Positions 28,334 to 41,548 of a stretch of DNA of 64,000 bases are shown in pieces (the stretch's first letter is position 1; the number at the start of each line of letters is the position of its first letter). The notes under the pieces are model-generated. The model was given only the letters and a program-made list of their open reading frames with translations. It was not told where the DNA came from and did no database searches. Made by a program: the position numbers and the translations under genes. The DNA is from Jeotgalicoccus marinus DSM 19772 (GTDB taxonomy: Bacteria; Bacillota; Bacilli; Staphylococcales; Salinicoccaceae): positions 1 to 64,000 of the forward strand of contig NZ_AUEE01000012.1 of the NCBI RefSeq assembly GCF_000425825.1, given 5' to 3'.

Positions 28334-28344
28334 TCAGATGATTA

Positions 28345-28567
28345 AAACAAAAAGACCACATCCCTGGTAAGGGACGTGGTCTACGCGTTGCCACCCTAAT
28401 TAGCATCAGTGTACTGATACCATCTCTATCTGATAACGGCATAAGCCGACTACTTCTTGAATGAAAGATAGAAATTCACAATTCCGACGGTTATTTTCAC
28501 CAACCATAACCTCTCTTGAGTTGACGGTCTTGCTACTGCTTCTTTCGGAAGTAGTAATTATTAATTT
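28345..28567 (-). ncRNA. T-box leader of serS
   Basis: Minus strand carries the T-box sequence AATTAGGGTGGCAACGCG (about 28401-28384), which pairs with uncharged tRNA acceptor ends. It is followed by a 12-bp terminator stem (28381-28354, GACCACGTCCCT with AGGGATGTGGTC) and a U-run. Upstream are stem I elements, including the conserved GGTTGGTGAAAATAACC-like part (about 28508-28490). The leader precedes serS by about 45 bp, so it is taken as serine-specific; I could not place the specifier codon with certainty. Confidence 0.9.
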
Positions 28568-28573
28568 GATGCT

Positions 28574-28602
28574 ATCTTAGCTTATCATACTAAAAATTGC
28601 AA
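28574..28602 (-). promoter_or_regulatory. serS promoter
   Basis: Minus strand TTGCAA (28602-28597), 17-bp spacer, TAAGAT (28579-28574). The -35 is only 2 bp from the hutI stop codon. There is no terminator for hut between, so hut transcripts can run into the T-box leader. Confidence 0.75.
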
Positions 28603-28604
28603 GC

Positions 28605-29837
28605 TTATAACTTGAGCCCTGGACGTTCAAAAATAACCTGCCCATTTGCAATAACAGTATGAGCATGATTGACGCCGTAGTGATATGGAATATATTCATG
28701 ATTCGGTGCATCCCAAATGACTAGGTTGGCATCATCACCTTCATCAAGCGTGCCTCTGTCCACATCGATCGCCTGTGCTGCATTGACTGTGACTGCATTC
28801 CAAATTTCATTCGGTGTCATCTTCAATTTTAAGGCTGCAATAGCCATAATCATCTGTAGATTATCTGTCACACAACTACCAGGATTGTAGTCTGTAGCAA
28901 GTGCAACAGCACCACCTTGGTCAATCATGCCACGCGCATCAGCAAATTCATTTTTGCCTAAGTAAAATGTTGTTCCTGGTAATAAGACAGCGACAGTATT
29001 TGAGTCAGCTAGTTGTTTTTTACCCGCTTCACTTGCCGCAACGAGGTGATCCGCACTAATCGCATCTTGTTCAATCGCAAGTTCTAAACCACCAAGTGGA
29101 TCTATTTCATCTGCGTGGATTTTGACTCTAAATCCTTTTTCTCTAGCAGCTTCCATATATTTTCTTGATTGCTCTACAGAGAAGACGCCTGTTTCTGTAA
29201 AGATATCTGCAAAATCTGCTAAACCTTTTACATCATCGAGTAAAGCAATCATTTCATCCAGAAATTCTTCTGAGTCTCGTCCTTTAGGAACTGCATGTGG
29301 GCCTAGGAAGGTATGACGCATTTCAATCGGAAATGCTGCTTCTAAACGTTTCGATACTTCGAGTTGTTTGAGTTCTGTTTCTTTGTCTAAGCCGTATCCG
29401 CTCTTACTTTCAACGGCCAGAACCCCATGTTGAATCATGCGAGTAATATTTTTAGCAGCCTTATTAAACAAGTCGTCGGCTGATGCTTCTCTCGTTCTTT
29501 CAACGGTATTTAAAATACCACCACCTTGTTCTAGTATGGTTAAGTAGTCCACACCTTGGCGTTTCAGTGACATCTCATGTTCTCTTGAACCACCGTGAAC
29601 CACATGTGTATGAGGCTCAACTAGGGCAGGGGAGACAATCATTCCTTGTGCATCAATGAATTCTTTAGCTTGAAAATCACTGGTATCTTTTCCTGCATAG
29701 ACGATTTTTTTACCATTGATGACAACGACCGCATCATCAATGATTTCAAGTTCATCCATCTCTTTGCCTTTCAAAGGTCCTTCTGTTTTCTTCGGTAAAA
29801 TTAAAGATTTTATATTTTTAATCATTAAGTCGTTCAT
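28605..29837 (-). CDS. hutI: Imidazolonepropionase
   Basis: 410 residues. An amidohydrolase-superfamily metalloenzyme that opens 4-imidazolone-5-propionate to N-formimino-glutamate, third step of histidine breakdown. Motifs: [15 protein letters not shown] (metal-binding HxH, about residues 72-86), [21 protein letters not shown], and ATDYNPGSC. The start ATG overlaps the hutU stop (TAATG) and has GGAGAATCA upstream. Last gene of the hut operon here; no hutG or hutM is visible in this window, so the final hydrolysis step must be encoded elsewhere or is missing. Confidence 0.96.
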   Translation of the reverse strand: MNDLMIKNIKSLILPKKTEGPLKGKEMDELEIIDDAVVVINGKKIVYAGKDTSDFQAKEFIDAQGMIVSPALVEPHTHVVHGGSREHEMSLKRQGVDYLTILEQGGGILNTVERTREASADDLFNKAAKNITRMIQHGVLAVESKSGYGLDKETELKQLEVSKRLEAAFPIEMRHTFLGPHAVPKGRDSEEFLDEMIALLDDVKGLADFADIFTETGVFSVEQSRKYMEAAREKGFRVKIHADEIDPLGGLELAIEQDAISADHLVAASEAGKKQLADSNTVAVLLPGTTFYLGKNEFADARGMIDQGGAVALATDYNPGSCVTDNLQMIMAIAALKLKMTPNEIWNAVTVNAAQAIDVDRGTLDEGDDANLVIWDAPNHEYIPYHYGVNHAHTVIANGQVIFERPGLKL

Positions 29838-31495
29838 TAGTGATTCTCCTTTAGCATTGGAATATTAACGCCTTTTTCCTTGGCTGTTTCAATCGCGATA
29901 TCATAACCAGCATCAGCATGTCTTACAACACCCATCCCCGGATCTGATGTTAATACACGTTCGAGACGGCGAGCTGCACGGTCGGTCCCATCAGCTACGA
30001 CAACCATACCAGCGTGCAGCGAGTAGCCCATACCCACACCGCCACCGTGGTGAACACTAATCCATGATCCACCCGCAGCAGTGTTAACTAAGGCATTGAG
30101 GATTGCCCAGTCTCCGACTGCATCACTACCGTCTTTCATACTTTCAGTTTCACGGTTCGGACTGGCAACGGAGCCTGAGTCCAAGTGATCTCGTCCGATA
30201 ACAACAGGTGCTGAAAGTTCACCTGATTTCACCATGTCATTTAAGGCTAGTCCCATTTTGGCGCGTTCGCCGTAGCCTAACCATGCAATTCTTGATGGTA
30301 GTCCCTGAAAAGCAATCTTCTCTTCTGCCATATCTAACCAGCGTAATAGTTTTTCATTGTCTGGGAACAGTTCACGCATCTTTTTATCAGCTGCTTCTAT
30401 GTCTTTTGGATCTCCACTTAAGGCTGCAAACCTAAATGGTCCTTTACCTTCACAGAATAAAGGTCGAATATAAGCTGGTACAAAGCCAGGGAAATCAAAG
30501 GCATTGTCTACACCTGTATCATAGGCAACTTGGCGAATATTGTTACCATAATCAAAGACGACTGAGCCATTTTTTTGAAAAGCTAACATTGCTTGAACGT
30601 GTTTGGCCATTGATCCACTTGATAATTTCACATATTTAACTGGGTCAGCTTCTCTTAAGAGTTTTGCTTCTTCTAAAGAATACCCTTCAGGCACATAACC
30701 GTTTAAAGGATCATGAGCAGATGTTTGGTCAGTTACGACATCAATTTTAAAACCACGACTTAGAATTTCATGGTGGACTTCAGCTGCATTACCTATGAGA
30801 CCAATGGATAGGGGACGTCCTTCATTTCTTGCCTTGTCCGCTAAGTCTAATGCCTCATCCAGTGATGCTGTTTTCACATCTAGATAACGTGTTTCGATGC
30901 GTTTATCGATTCTAGTTTCGTCAACATCCACACAAAGCGCGACCCCTTCATTCATAGTGACTGCAAGTGGTTGTGCCCCGCCCATACCGCCTAAACCAGC
31001 AGTTAAGGTTACCGTTCCACGTAAACTACCACCGTAGTTTTGATTGGCAAGTTCTGCAAAGGTTTCATAAGTACCTTGGACAATGCCTTGTGATCCGATG
31101 TAAATCCATGAACCTGCTGTCATTTGTCCGTACATCATGAGCCCTTTCTTATCTAGCTCATTAAAGTGTTCCCAGGTCGCCCATTTCGGTACCAGCACAG
31201 AGTTCGATAAGAGCACTCTCGGCGCTTCTTCATGTGTTTTAAATACTGCCACAGGTTTACCAGATTGGATCAGCATGGTTTCATTTACTTCTAGATTTCT
31301 TAAAGTGTTTTCGATTGCTTCAAAAGATTCCCAGTTTCTAGCTGCTTTACCGATGCCACCGTAAACCACTAAATCTTCCGGACGTTCTGCTACTTCTGGA
31401 TCTAAATTGTTATAAAGCATACGTAATGCCGCTTCTTGCTCCCAACCTTTACACTCGATTTCTAAGCCTTTTTTAGCTTTGATTTCTCTAACCAT
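29837..31495 (-). CDS. hutU: Urocanate hydratase
   Basis: 552 residues from the ATG at 31495, chosen since AAAGGGG is 9 nt upstream; the ATG at 31504 abuts that site. It converts urocanate to imidazolonepropionate using tightly bound NAD+ as an electrophile. Characteristic stretches: [31 protein letters not shown] (NAD-binding), [13 protein letters not shown], and [17 protein letters not shown] near the end. Second enzyme of the histidine pathway, between hutH and hutI. Confidence 0.97.
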   Translation of the reverse strand: MVREIKAKKGLEIECKGWEQEAALRMLYNNLDPEVAERPEDLVVYGGIGKAARNWESFEAIENTLRNLEVNETMLIQSGKPVAVFKTHEEAPRVLLSNSVLVPKWATWEHFNELDKKGLMMYGQMTAGSWIYIGSQGIVQGTYETFAELANQNYGGSLRGTVTLTAGLGGMGGAQPLAVTMNEGVALCVDVDETRIDKRIETRYLDVKTASLDEALDLADKARNEGRPLSIGLIGNAAEVHHEILSRGFKIDVVTDQTSAHDPLNGYVPEGYSLEEAKLLREADPVKYVKLSSGSMAKHVQAMLAFQKNGSVVFDYGNNIRQVAYDTGVDNAFDFPGFVPAYIRPLFCEGKGPFRFAALSGDPKDIEAADKKMRELFPDNEKLLRWLDMAEEKIAFQGLPSRIAWLGYGERAKMGLALNDMVKSGELSAPVVIGRDHLDSGSVASPNRETESMKDGSDAVGDWAILNALVNTAAGGSWISVHHGGGVGMGYSLHAGMVVVADGTDRAARRLERVLTSDPGMGVVRHADAGYDIAIETAKEKGVNIPMLKENH

Positions 31496-31516
31496 ATTGG
31501 TCATCCCCTTTGATTT

Positions 31517-33007
31517 TTATAACATTTCTCTTAAAGCTGTTGATAGGTCGTTAATTTCATATGAAAAATTACGGTCCTGGTCTATGAAATCTGCAATCAG
31601 ACGATATTCTTTGAATTTCTCAAAAGTTTTTGGTGATAATTTATCAATCCCTTTAATTTCTACTGCCGTTAAAGCTATAAAAAGCTCAGTCGCTAAGACA
31701 TTTCTTGTGTTATTAATAATGTCTCTGGCATGCCTTGAACCAATAGTACCCATAGAAACGTGGTCTTCTTGGTTAGCTGATGATGGAATAGAATCCACAC
31801 TCGCAGGGTGGGCGAGTGTTTTATTTTCAGATACTAGACTTGCTGCAGCATATTGTAAGATCATCGCACCGGATTGAAGTCCTTCTTCTGGACTTAAAAA
31901 GGCAGGTAGATCACCATTTAAGGCCGGGTTGACTAGGCGTTCAATACGTCTCTCTGAAATATTAGCAATTTCAGCGACTCCAATTTTTAAGAGATCCATT
32001 GCTATAGCGATCGGTTGCCCGTGAAAGTTACCTCCAGAAAATACTTCATCCTCACTAAAGATAAGTGGGTTATCATTTGCCGCATTCATCTCAATTTCTA
32101 ATTTTTCTTTAACGTATTTTAGGGTCTGTAACGATGCCCCGTGGACTTGTGGAATGCATCTGAGTGAATAGCCATCTTGAACTCTTAAGTCACCTTGTCT
32201 CGTTGTTAACTCAGACCCTTCAAGATAGTCAAGCATTTGTTGTGCAGCATAGATTTGTTCTGGATAACCACGCGACTCATGAATCTGATGATTATAAGCA
32301 TCTGTAATCCCGTTTAGTCCCTGATGAGTCAGTGAAGCAATCCAAAAGCTGTCCTGCATCATTTTTTCGGCCTCAATGTAATTAATGACCCCCTGAGCCG
32401 TCATAGGTTGAGTACCATTAATGAGTGCCAGACCTTCTTTGGCCTGAAGGGTAATAGACTCGATACCTAGGGATTCTAGAACATTATGTGTCGGTTGACG
32501 TTCACCTAGATAAAAGACCTCTCCTTCACCAATTAAAGTGAGTGCCATATGAGACAGTGGTGCAAGGTCACCTGAGGCACCGAGTGAGCCTTGCTCAGGC
32601 ACAACTGGAATAATCCGTTTGTTGATGAAGAGTTGTAGCTGATCAACAAGATCTCTTGTCACACCTGAATGTCCTTTAAGCATCGTGTTTAGTCTCAGTA
32701 CCATCATGAGTAGAGCGACGGGTTCATCAAAGGGTTTACCCACACCACAAGCGTGCGAGCGGATTAGATTCACTTGTAAGTCTTTCACCTTCTCTTTTGA
32801 AATCAACACATCACAAAAGAGACCAAACCCTGTTGTGATGCCGTATATTGTTTTTTCTTGGTCGATAATTTTATCGACTACTTTTCTTGAATCATCAACT
32901 TTCTGATAAGCTTCCTCGGTAATTTCTACGGTACTCTCTGTATTTCCCAGGAAATCTTTGAGCGACTCAATATTTAAATTTTCACCATCGAGCTGTAAAA
33001 CTGTCAT
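31517..33007 (-). CDS. hutH: Histidine ammonia-lyase
   Basis: 496 residues. It removes ammonia from L-histidine to form urocanate through the autocatalytic MIO group formed from Ala-Ser-Gly in [17 protein letters not shown] (about residues 141-157). Other conserved segments: [35 protein letters not shown] and NFHGQPIA. Its leader between hutP and hutH contains a terminator preceded by three UAG triplets (33040-33087), the arrangement recognised by HutP with histidine in Bacillus. First catabolic gene of the operon. The ribosome site is AGGAGGGA. Confidence 0.97.
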   Translation of the reverse strand: MTVLQLDGENLNIESLKDFLGNTESTVEITEEAYQKVDDSRKVVDKIIDQEKTIYGITTGFGLFCDVLISKEKVKDLQVNLIRSHACGVGKPFDEPVALLMMVLRLNTMLKGHSGVTRDLVDQLQLFINKRIIPVVPEQGSLGASGDLAPLSHMALTLIGEGEVFYLGERQPTHNVLESLGIESITLQAKEGLALINGTQPMTAQGVINYIEAEKMMQDSFWIASLTHQGLNGITDAYNHQIHESRGYPEQIYAAQQMLDYLEGSELTTRQGDLRVQDGYSLRCIPQVHGASLQTLKYVKEKLEIEMNAANDNPLIFSEDEVFSGGNFHGQPIAIAMDLLKIGVAEIANISERRIERLVNPALNGDLPAFLSPEEGLQSGAMILQYAAASLVSENKTLAHPASVDSIPSSANQEDHVSMGTIGSRHARDIINNTRNVLATELFIALTAVEIKGIDKLSPKTFEKFKEYRLIADFIDQDRNFSYEINDLSTALREML

Positions 33008-33032
33008 GTAATCCCTCCTAAATTTACCTATT

Positions 33033-33069
33033 AAAAAAAGACATAAAAATCCCTTTGGATTCTCATGTC
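33033..33069 (-). terminator. hut attenuator terminator
   Basis: Minus strand: GACATGAGAATCC (33069-33057) pairs with GGATTTTTATGTC (33052-33040), all 13 positions pairing with two G-U, then TTTTTTT. It lies between hutP and hutH and would stop transcription unless relieved. Confidence 0.85.
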
Positions 33070-33070
33070 C

Positions 33071-33087
33071 CTATTAGCTAATGTCTA
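33071..33087 (-). promoter_or_regulatory. HutP RNA-binding site (UAG triplets)
   Basis: Three UAG triplets with exact 4-nt spacers (33087-33085, 33080-33078, 33073-33071 on the minus strand), ending 1 base before the terminator stem. HutP of Bacillus binds UAG triplets separated by four bases and then blocks terminator formation. Site and hutP gene are together here. Confidence 0.75.
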
Positions 33088-33100
33088 TGACACTGAATAT

Positions 33101-33544
33101 TTAAATGTGATTAATGCCTAAGCCTAACGCTTCGTGTTCCTTACCTTTAATTGGTGCACCAATGGTACCGTAAAAGCAAACAGCGAGCCATTCACCCTCA
33201 TCATCACTATCGTACGGATTCCCTCTGACAATTGAAAAACTTAATCCAACTGTACGCATGATGTCTCCAACACTGAGATCTCCACGAGTTACACCTTGTA
33301 AAGCTTCTAGAATCGCATGGTAGAGTGAGTGTGTTTCTCGGTAAATATCACCATCAATAATATCACCACGTTTTGCAGCAGTTTCTACCGATGAGATGAC
33401 CTTTTTTAAATCCATAGAGCCTACCTTACCCGTCATGATTTTAAATGATTTAAACTGAGGTAAGATGTCTAGGGCTGTTTTTTCATCTGTCAATGCAACA
33501 AGTGTAGTGAACTTTCCAAAATCACGATGCGTATTTTGATTCAT
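33101..33544 (-). CDS. hutP: Hut operon antiterminator HutP
   Basis: 147 residues, the HutP length. A hexameric RNA-binding protein that needs L-histidine and Mg2+ to bind its hut leader and prevent termination. The C-terminal KGKEHEALGLGINHI carries the histidine/metal-binding residues of the family; the central segment GDLSVGDIMRTVGLSFSIVRG is also typical. First gene of hutPHUI, with its own promoter overlapped by a cre-like site (33583-33611), and the UAG-triplet site directly after it. HutP is known mainly from Bacillus and relatives; Staphylococcus aureus hutH lies alone in the corresponding place. Confidence 0.93.
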   Translation of the reverse strand: MNQNTHRDFGKFTTLVALTDEKTALDILPQFKSFKIMTGKVGSMDLKKVISSVETAAKRGDIIDGDIYRETHSLYHAILEALQGVTRGDLSVGDIMRTVGLSFSIVRGNPYDSDDEGEWLAVCFYGTIGAPIKGKEHEALGLGINHI

Positions 33545-33582
33545 ATCTATTTATACCTACCTAATGTCTAATAACTGCATCC

Positions 33583-33611
33583 ATTATAGCGCTTTCATTT
33601 TTAGAATACAA
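33583..33611 (-). promoter_or_regulatory. hut promoter with overlapping cre (CcpA) site
   Basis: Minus strand TTGTAT (33611-33606), 17-bp spacer, TATAAT (33588-33583). Spacer and -10 contain TGAAAGCGCTATAA (33597-33584), matching the catabolite-responsive element WTGNAANCGNWNNCW at all but one position. CcpA bound here would block the promoter in good carbon conditions. Confidence 0.7.
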
Positions 33612-33679
33612 GAATGTTATATTTTTTAGATTGGGCGATAATGCTAAATTTATTTATATTATTGAAAGAGGGTATGACT

Positions 33680-34135
33680 ATGTTTAAAAAGACGAATATC
33701 TTAAGACTCTCCTTAAGTTTTTTAGTCGTCATTCTATTATTTTTCGGATTTTTAATCGGTATACAATTCTTCACAGCAGAAGTTGATATTCTCTTCGTTC
33801 AATATTTACTCGCAGCTGTTCTTTGGATCGATATGATTTTAGGTCTCTTGATTATATTTTGCTTGTTCCAAATGCTATCACTTATAGACAAAGATGTGAT
33901 ATTTACATCACGTGCACTCTTGGTCATGACTCGTATTCAGAAGCTTATTCTTGCTATTGCCGTTATTTCTTTAGGCCTCATGCCATTCTTTGTCACAGTC
34001 GCTCACCTTGATGACGCACCAGGCTTTGTCCTATTTGGCGTCGGTATACTATTCATACCGTTCGCTATTTATTTCTTAGTATTGGTATTGAAAGATATAC
34101 TGATTAAGGCGATTGATCTGCAGAAAATTCCGTAG
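33680..34135 (+). CDS. DUF2975-like small membrane protein
   Basis: 151 residues from the ATG at 33680 (AGAGGG 7 nt upstream); earlier in-frame ATGs lack a site. Four hydrophobic segments (about residues 10-30, 45-65, 85-108, 117-140). The middle motif (SLIDKDVIFTSRALLVMTRI) resembles DUF2975 proteins, where a similar loop follows helix 2. Function unknown. Divergent from hutP with a 135-bp gap, and convergent with gyrA via a shared terminator. No HTH partner gene is adjacent, though DUF2975 genes often have one. Confidence 0.65.
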   Translation: MFKKTNILRLSLSFLVVILLFFGFLIGIQFFTAEVDILFVQYLLAAVLWIDMILGLLIIFCLFQMLSLIDKDVIFTSRALLVMTRIQKLILAIAVISLGLMPFFVTVAHLDDAPGFVLFGVGILFIPFAIYFLVLVLKDILIKAIDLQKIP

Positions 34136-34196
34136 GTATCCTTTCTACGCGAACTCATTTTATTTTCGTAGCTCAGCAAACACCCTAAAAACAAAA

Positions 34197-34227
34197 AATC
34201 CCCCTGTTTTCAAAAAACAGGGGGATT
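34197..34227. terminator. Bidirectional terminator, gyrA / DUF2975
   Basis: AATCCCCCTGTTTT (34197-34210) pairs with AAAACAGGGGGATT (34214-34227). It lies between the convergent genes, 15 bp from the gyrA stop. Confidence 0.85.
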
Positions 34228-34241
34228 AATCAATCTATATC

Positions 34242-36785
34242 TTATTTTTCCTCGGAATCAGTAGCTGAATCAGATTCTTCTTCTGACTTGCCTTCAGGTT
34301 CCAAGGAATCCTCAGTTCCGTCAGTTTCTTCTTCTAATTCTTCTTCACCGATTTCGCTTTTCACTACTGCAACAGTTCCAACATCTTGATCGTCATCAAG
34401 ACGAATGAGGCGAACACCTTGAGTGCTACGACTCATCACTGAAATAGTGTCGATAGTTAAACGGATGATCACACCTTTTTCTGTGACAATCATCATGTCT
34501 TCATCTCGGTCAACTGATGCGATAAAGACAAGTTTACCGTTTTTATCATTGAGCTGAGCTGTTTTAACACCGTAACCGCCACGATTGATGGAACGGTACT
34601 GATCTTCATGAGTGAGTTTACCGTAACCTTTGTCTGTAACGACTAAGACATGTTGACCGGATTCTAGGACGTCTACACCAATGACTTGGTCATCTCCACG
34701 GAGCTTAATACCTTTAACGCCTGCCGCAGTACGTCCCATTTCTCTCACTTGTGTTTCTTCAAAACGGACAAGGGAACCGTCTCTTGTTCCAAGAATAACT
34801 TCTTTAGAACCGTCAGTTAAACGGACACCAAGCAATTCATCATCTTCTTTGAAGCGAATCGCAATCTTACCGTTTTTATTTATGCTCTTGAACTCATCGA
34901 GTGCTGTACGTTTAACTTGACCATGTTTGGTTGCAAAGAGTAGGTTATACCCTTCTGTCTCTTCTTTGTCTTTCACACTGATCATCGTCGAAATAAATTC
35001 ATCTTTTTCGATTTCAATCATATTTACAATCGGAATACCCTTAGACTGACGTGATAACTCAGGAATTTCGTATCCTTTCAGTCGATATACTCTACCTTTA
35101 TTTGTAAAGAACATGATGTAATCATGCGTACTCATCGTCACAATCTGGCTCACAAAGTCGTCATCTACTGTATTCATACCTTGAATACCACGACCACCTC
35201 TATGCTGTGCGCGATATGTCGACACTGGAAGACGTTTAATGTAGCTGTTATGACTAAGTGTGACAACGATATTTTCTCTTGGAATAAGATCTTCATCTTC
35301 AATATCAGAGATGTTACCGATTGTAATTTCTGTACGACGATCGTCACCGAATTTGTCACGAATCTCTGTTAATTCCTCTTTGATAACTTCAAGTAACTTA
35401 TTGTCATCATCTAAAATTGCTTTTAGATATTCAATCGTTTTTAGCAATTCGTCGTATTCAGACTGGATTTTATCCCTTTCTAAACCTGTTAAACGACGTA
35501 ATCTCATATCGAGAATCGCTTGTGCTTGACGCTCAGAGAATTCGAATTGACTCATCAAACTCGTCTTCGCTTCTTCATCAGTCGCTGAGGCACGAATCGT
35601 CTTGATGATTTCGTCGATGTAATCAAGCGCCTTTAATAGACCTTCTAGAATGTGCGCACGATCTTGCGCACGTTTTAATTCATACTTCGTACGACGTGTC
35701 ACAACATCTTTCTGGTGCTCTAAGTAGTAATATAATACTTCTTTAAGACTGAGTACTTTCGGTTCACCATTCACAAGGGCAAGCATATTAATACCAAATG
35801 ATGTCTGAAGGGGCGTCTGTTTATATAAATTATTCAATATAACATTCGCATTCTTATCTTTACGGATTTCAATAATGATTCTTACGCCTTCTTTAAGGCT
35901 GGTTTCATCACGTAAATCTGTAATACCTTCGATTTTCTTATCTCTTACGAGCTCAGCAATTTTTTCTACTAGACGTGCCTTGTTTACCTGATATGGAATT
36001 TCAGAGACAACGATACGTTCTTTACCATTCTTCATCTCTTCAATTTCACAACGTGCACGCATCATAATAGAACCGCGTCCTGTTTCATAGGCACGCTTAA
36101 TGCCACTCTTACCAATAATCAAACCTGCTGTCGGAAAGTCTGGTCCTGAGACAAATTCCATCAATTCTGAAGCCGTTACATTTGGGTTATCAGCAAGTGC
36201 TAAGACTGCATTTGTCACTTCACGTAGGTTATGCGGTGGAATGTTCGTTGCCATCCCAACTGCAATACCACTTGAACCGTTGACGAGTAGGTTAGGGAAA
36301 CGAGCTGGTAAAACAGACGGTTCGCGTTCATTCTCATCATAGTTCAATTGGAAGTCCACGGTATCCTTGTTGATATCACGCATGAGTTCCATGGAAATCT
36401 TACTCATTTTTGCTTCAGTGTAACGCATTGCTGCTGCCCCGTCACCATCCATAGAACCGAAGTTCCCTTGACCGTGAACGAGTGGGTAACGGTAAGAAAA
36501 AACTTGAGCCATACGTACCATAGCATCATAGATGGAAGAGTCGCCGTGTGGGTGATATTTACCCATAACGTCTCCGACGATACGAGCAGATTTTTTAAAT
36601 GGTTTGTCAGAAGTCATGCCATTGTCATGCATGCCGTAAAGAATTCTACGATGTACGGGTTTCATTCCATCTCGAACGTCTGGTAAAGCACGTGAGACGA
36701 TGACACTCATGGCATAGCTTAAAAACGAGCTTCGCATCGTTTTCGTTATATTAATCTGTTGAAATTTTTCTTCTTGGTCTGCCAT
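34242..36785 (-). CDS. gyrA: DNA gyrase subunit A
   Basis: 847 residues. Breakage-reunion subunit of gyrase, which introduces negative supercoils. Active-site tyrosine in [14 protein letters not shown] (about residue 123). The quinolone-resistance region reads [18 protein letters not shown], with both serines at the usual resistance positions unchanged and Asp where Staphylococcus aureus has Glu88. The C-terminal beta-pinwheel contains the GyrA box QRGGRGI-type sequence ([11 protein letters not shown]). The final 35 residues are very acidic ([13 protein letters not shown] and on). Transcribed after gyrB with a 16-bp gap; both may be one unit. Confidence 0.98.
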   Translation of the reverse strand: MADQEEKFQQINITKTMRSSFLSYAMSVIVSRALPDVRDGMKPVHRRILYGMHDNGMTSDKPFKKSARIVGDVMGKYHPHGDSSIYDAMVRMAQVFSYRYPLVHGQGNFGSMDGDGAAAMRYTEAKMSKISMELMRDINKDTVDFQLNYDENEREPSVLPARFPNLLVNGSSGIAVGMATNIPPHNLREVTNAVLALADNPNVTASELMEFVSGPDFPTAGLIIGKSGIKRAYETGRGSIMMRARCEIEEMKNGKERIVVSEIPYQVNKARLVEKIAELVRDKKIEGITDLRDETSLKEGVRIIIEIRKDKNANVILNNLYKQTPLQTSFGINMLALVNGEPKVLSLKEVLYYYLEHQKDVVTRRTKYELKRAQDRAHILEGLLKALDYIDEIIKTIRASATDEEAKTSLMSQFEFSERQAQAILDMRLRRLTGLERDKIQSEYDELLKTIEYLKAILDDDNKLLEVIKEELTEIRDKFGDDRRTEITIGNISDIEDEDLIPRENIVVTLSHNSYIKRLPVSTYRAQHRGGRGIQGMNTVDDDFVSQIVTMSTHDYIMFFTNKGRVYRLKGYEIPELSRQSKGIPIVNMIEIEKDEFISTMISVKDKEETEGYNLLFATKHGQVKRTALDEFKSINKNGKIAIRFKEDDELLGVRLTDGSKEVILGTRDGSLVRFEETQVREMGRTAAGVKGIKLRGDDQVIGVDVLESGQHVLVVTDKGYGKLTHEDQYRSINRGGYGVKTAQLNDKNGKLVFIASVDRDEDMMIVTEKGVIIRLTIDTISVMSRSTQGVRLIRLDDDQDVGTVAVVKSEIGEEELEEETDGTEDSLEPEGKSEEESDSATDSEEK

Positions 36786-36801
36786 AATTCAAGTCTCCTT
36801 T

Positions 36802-39835
<3,034 letters not shown>

Positions 39836-39839
<4 letters not shown>

Positions 39840-40060
39840 TGATCTGTATACTTAATTTTGTATTCGCCAATACCTTCGATGACGAGTTCATCTCCGTCAT
39901 GAAGCTTCTTGCCACGACGATTTTCTTCTTCCCCGTTTAAAAACACTATATTTTCACTTAAAAACCATTTAGCTTGGCCACCCGTACCAATGATGTTTTG
40001 GTGTTTCAAAAATTGGCCTAACGTAATCAAACCGTTTAAATGAATTGTTTCCATAGACAT
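39836..40060 (-). CDS. yaaA: S4-domain RNA-binding protein YaaA
   Basis: 74 residues forming one S4-like RNA-binding domain: ITLGQFLKHQNIIGTGGQAK, FLSENIVFLNGEEENRRGKK, LHDGDELVIEG. Located between dnaN and recF as in nearly all Firmicutes; orthologues (RlbA/YaaA) associate with the ribosome. It overlaps recF by 4 nt. A terminator after dnaN (40188-40226) implies a separate promoter for yaaA-recF, which I could not pinpoint. The ATG has AGGAGG upstream. Confidence 0.93.
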
Positions 40061-40187
40061 AACCTCCTAGAACATACTCATTCATTATACTACATTTTTG
40101 ATACTTTTTCACTTTTACAGGCCAAATGATGCCCACAGAGCGTTTTAAAGTCAAAAAGGTATTTACCTACCTAGTAAAAATAAAAAG

Positions 40188-40226
40188 TGACCAGAGGCCT
40201 TTTATTTAAAATAAAAGGCATGGTCA
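40188..40226 (-). terminator. Terminator of dnaN
   Basis: Outer TGACCA/TGGTCA (40188-40193, 40221-40226) and inner GCCTTTTAT/ATAAAAGGC (40197-40205, 40211-40219) stems with a small bulge. U-rich tract follows on the minus strand. Confidence 0.75.
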
Positions 40227-40247
40227 AAAAATTAATTAACTATTTTT

Positions 40248-41381
40248 CTAGTAAGTTCTTATAGGTAAGATTAATTGCACAACTTCAGTCGAATCACTTG
40301 GCGTAATCGTAAATGGTCTCATCGTACCGAAAAATTCGACGGTTACTTCTTCAGATTGAATTGCACGTAGGGCATCCATCATATATTTCGAGTTAAATGA
40401 AATCTTAATGTCCTCACCTTCAATGCTAGATGCAGTAACTTCTTCGTTTACTGTCCCAACTTCAGGTGAATTAGATGTCAATTCCACATTTCCATTTTCT
40501 ACTGACATGCGAATAACATTGTTGCCACCTTCTCTTGCAAGTAATGAAACACGGTCTATAGCGTGATAGAACTCAGCATTATTTACATTGACTTTAGTTT
40601 CGTAATTCTCTGGGAAAAGACGTGTTGTATCTGGGTAATTTCCTTCGAGTAATCGAGAAATGAATCTCATATTGCCGTAAGTAAAGAGTACTTGGTTTTG
40701 TGATAGGTTTATTTCGACATCTTCATCAGAGTCTGACAAAATTTTACTTAATTCAGATAGAGACTTACCTGGAATAATTGCATTTGATGCATCAGTGTTG
40801 AATGTTTTATCCAGTAATTTTCTAAGTGCAAGACGGTGAGAGTCTGTTGCTGTAAATGAAATATGATCATCTTTAAATAACCAGTTCACACCAGTTAAGA
40901 CAGGTCTTGTTTCAGATAGGGATACTGCAAAGTTTGTCTGGTTAATAATCGTTTTTAAGACAGTTGAAGACATTACTAGGCTATCCGCTTCGTTAACTTC
41001 TGGTAAGAGAGGATATTGGTTTGCATCTTGACCACTTAAATTAAACTCTGATTTACCTGCGGTAATTTTAGTAGAGAACTGTTCATTGGTTTCTAGTTCA
41101 ACAAAATCACCGGAAAGTTTTTTAATAATATCAACAAAGAAACGTCCTGTTAAAACGACAGAACCTGGTGATTCTATTTCTAGAATTTCTTCGTTATCTA
41201 TTTCTGTTGGTATTGTAATTTCTATAGAGATTTCGGAATCACTACCTGTGAGTACCATTTGATCATCTGAGACATCGATTTTTATTCCACTTAAAATAGG
41301 TAAAGTTGTTCTAGGTGAAATAGCTTTTAAGCAATGATTAAGTTGTTCGATGAAGTATTGTCTATTGATACTAATTTTCAT
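40248..41381 (-). CDS. dnaN: DNA polymerase III beta subunit (sliding clamp)
   Basis: 377 residues in three repeated clamp domains of about 125 each. It begins MKISINRQYFIEQLNHCLKA and ends EVVQLILPIRTY, the conserved C-terminal end of the family. It encircles DNA and holds polymerase III and other clamp-binding proteins. It lies downstream of dnaA; the 167-bp gap between them holds the origin-unwinding region. Ends at a terminator. Confidence 0.98.
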   Translation of the reverse strand: MKISINRQYFIEQLNHCLKAISPRTTLPILSGIKIDVSDDQMVLTGSDSEISIEITIPTEIDNEEILEIESPGSVVLTGRFFVDIIKKLSGDFVELETNEQFSTKITAGKSEFNLSGQDANQYPLLPEVNEADSLVMSSTVLKTIINQTNFAVSLSETRPVLTGVNWLFKDDHISFTATDSHRLALRKLLDKTFNTDASNAIIPGKSLSELSKILSDSDEDVEINLSQNQVLFTYGNMRFISRLLEGNYPDTTRLFPENYETKVNVNNAEFYHAIDRVSLLAREGGNNVIRMSVENGNVELTSNSPEVGTVNEEVTASSIEGEDIKISFNSKYMMDALRAIQSEEVTVEFFGTMRPFTITPSDSTEVVQLILPIRTY

Positions 41382-41410
41382 AAGTATGTACTCCTTATTT
41401 ATTAAATATA

Positions 41411-41534
41411 TAGTAATAAAATAACAGTAATAATAGTAGGCCCTGTGAATTTGTGGAAAACTAAGTTAAAGCTTTAAGTATTAACTTATCCACATGTGCA
41501 TAAAGTGTTGGTTCAAGTGTAACATTTATCCACA
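41411..41534. other. oriC part 2: DnaA boxes, GC cluster and DnaA-trios (probable unwinding site)
   Basis: In the dnaA-dnaN gap: boxes TTATCCACA (41486-41494 and 41526-41534), TGTGCATAA (41495-41503), TGTGGAAAA (41452-41460) and TGTGAATTT (41444-41452). Next to them GGCCC (41439-41443), then, reading the + strand 3'-to-5' from 41439, trios GAT GAT AAT AAT GAC AAT AAA, then A+T-rich DNA. This order (boxes, GC cluster, DnaA-trio repeats) is the basal unwinding system described for Bacillus subtilis oriC. Confidence 0.8.
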
Positions 41535-41548
41535 GTATTCACATTATT

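Noticed and set aside
34681-36686. Several + strand frames within gyrA
   Set aside because: All are antisense to highly conserved gyrA codons and lack start signals.
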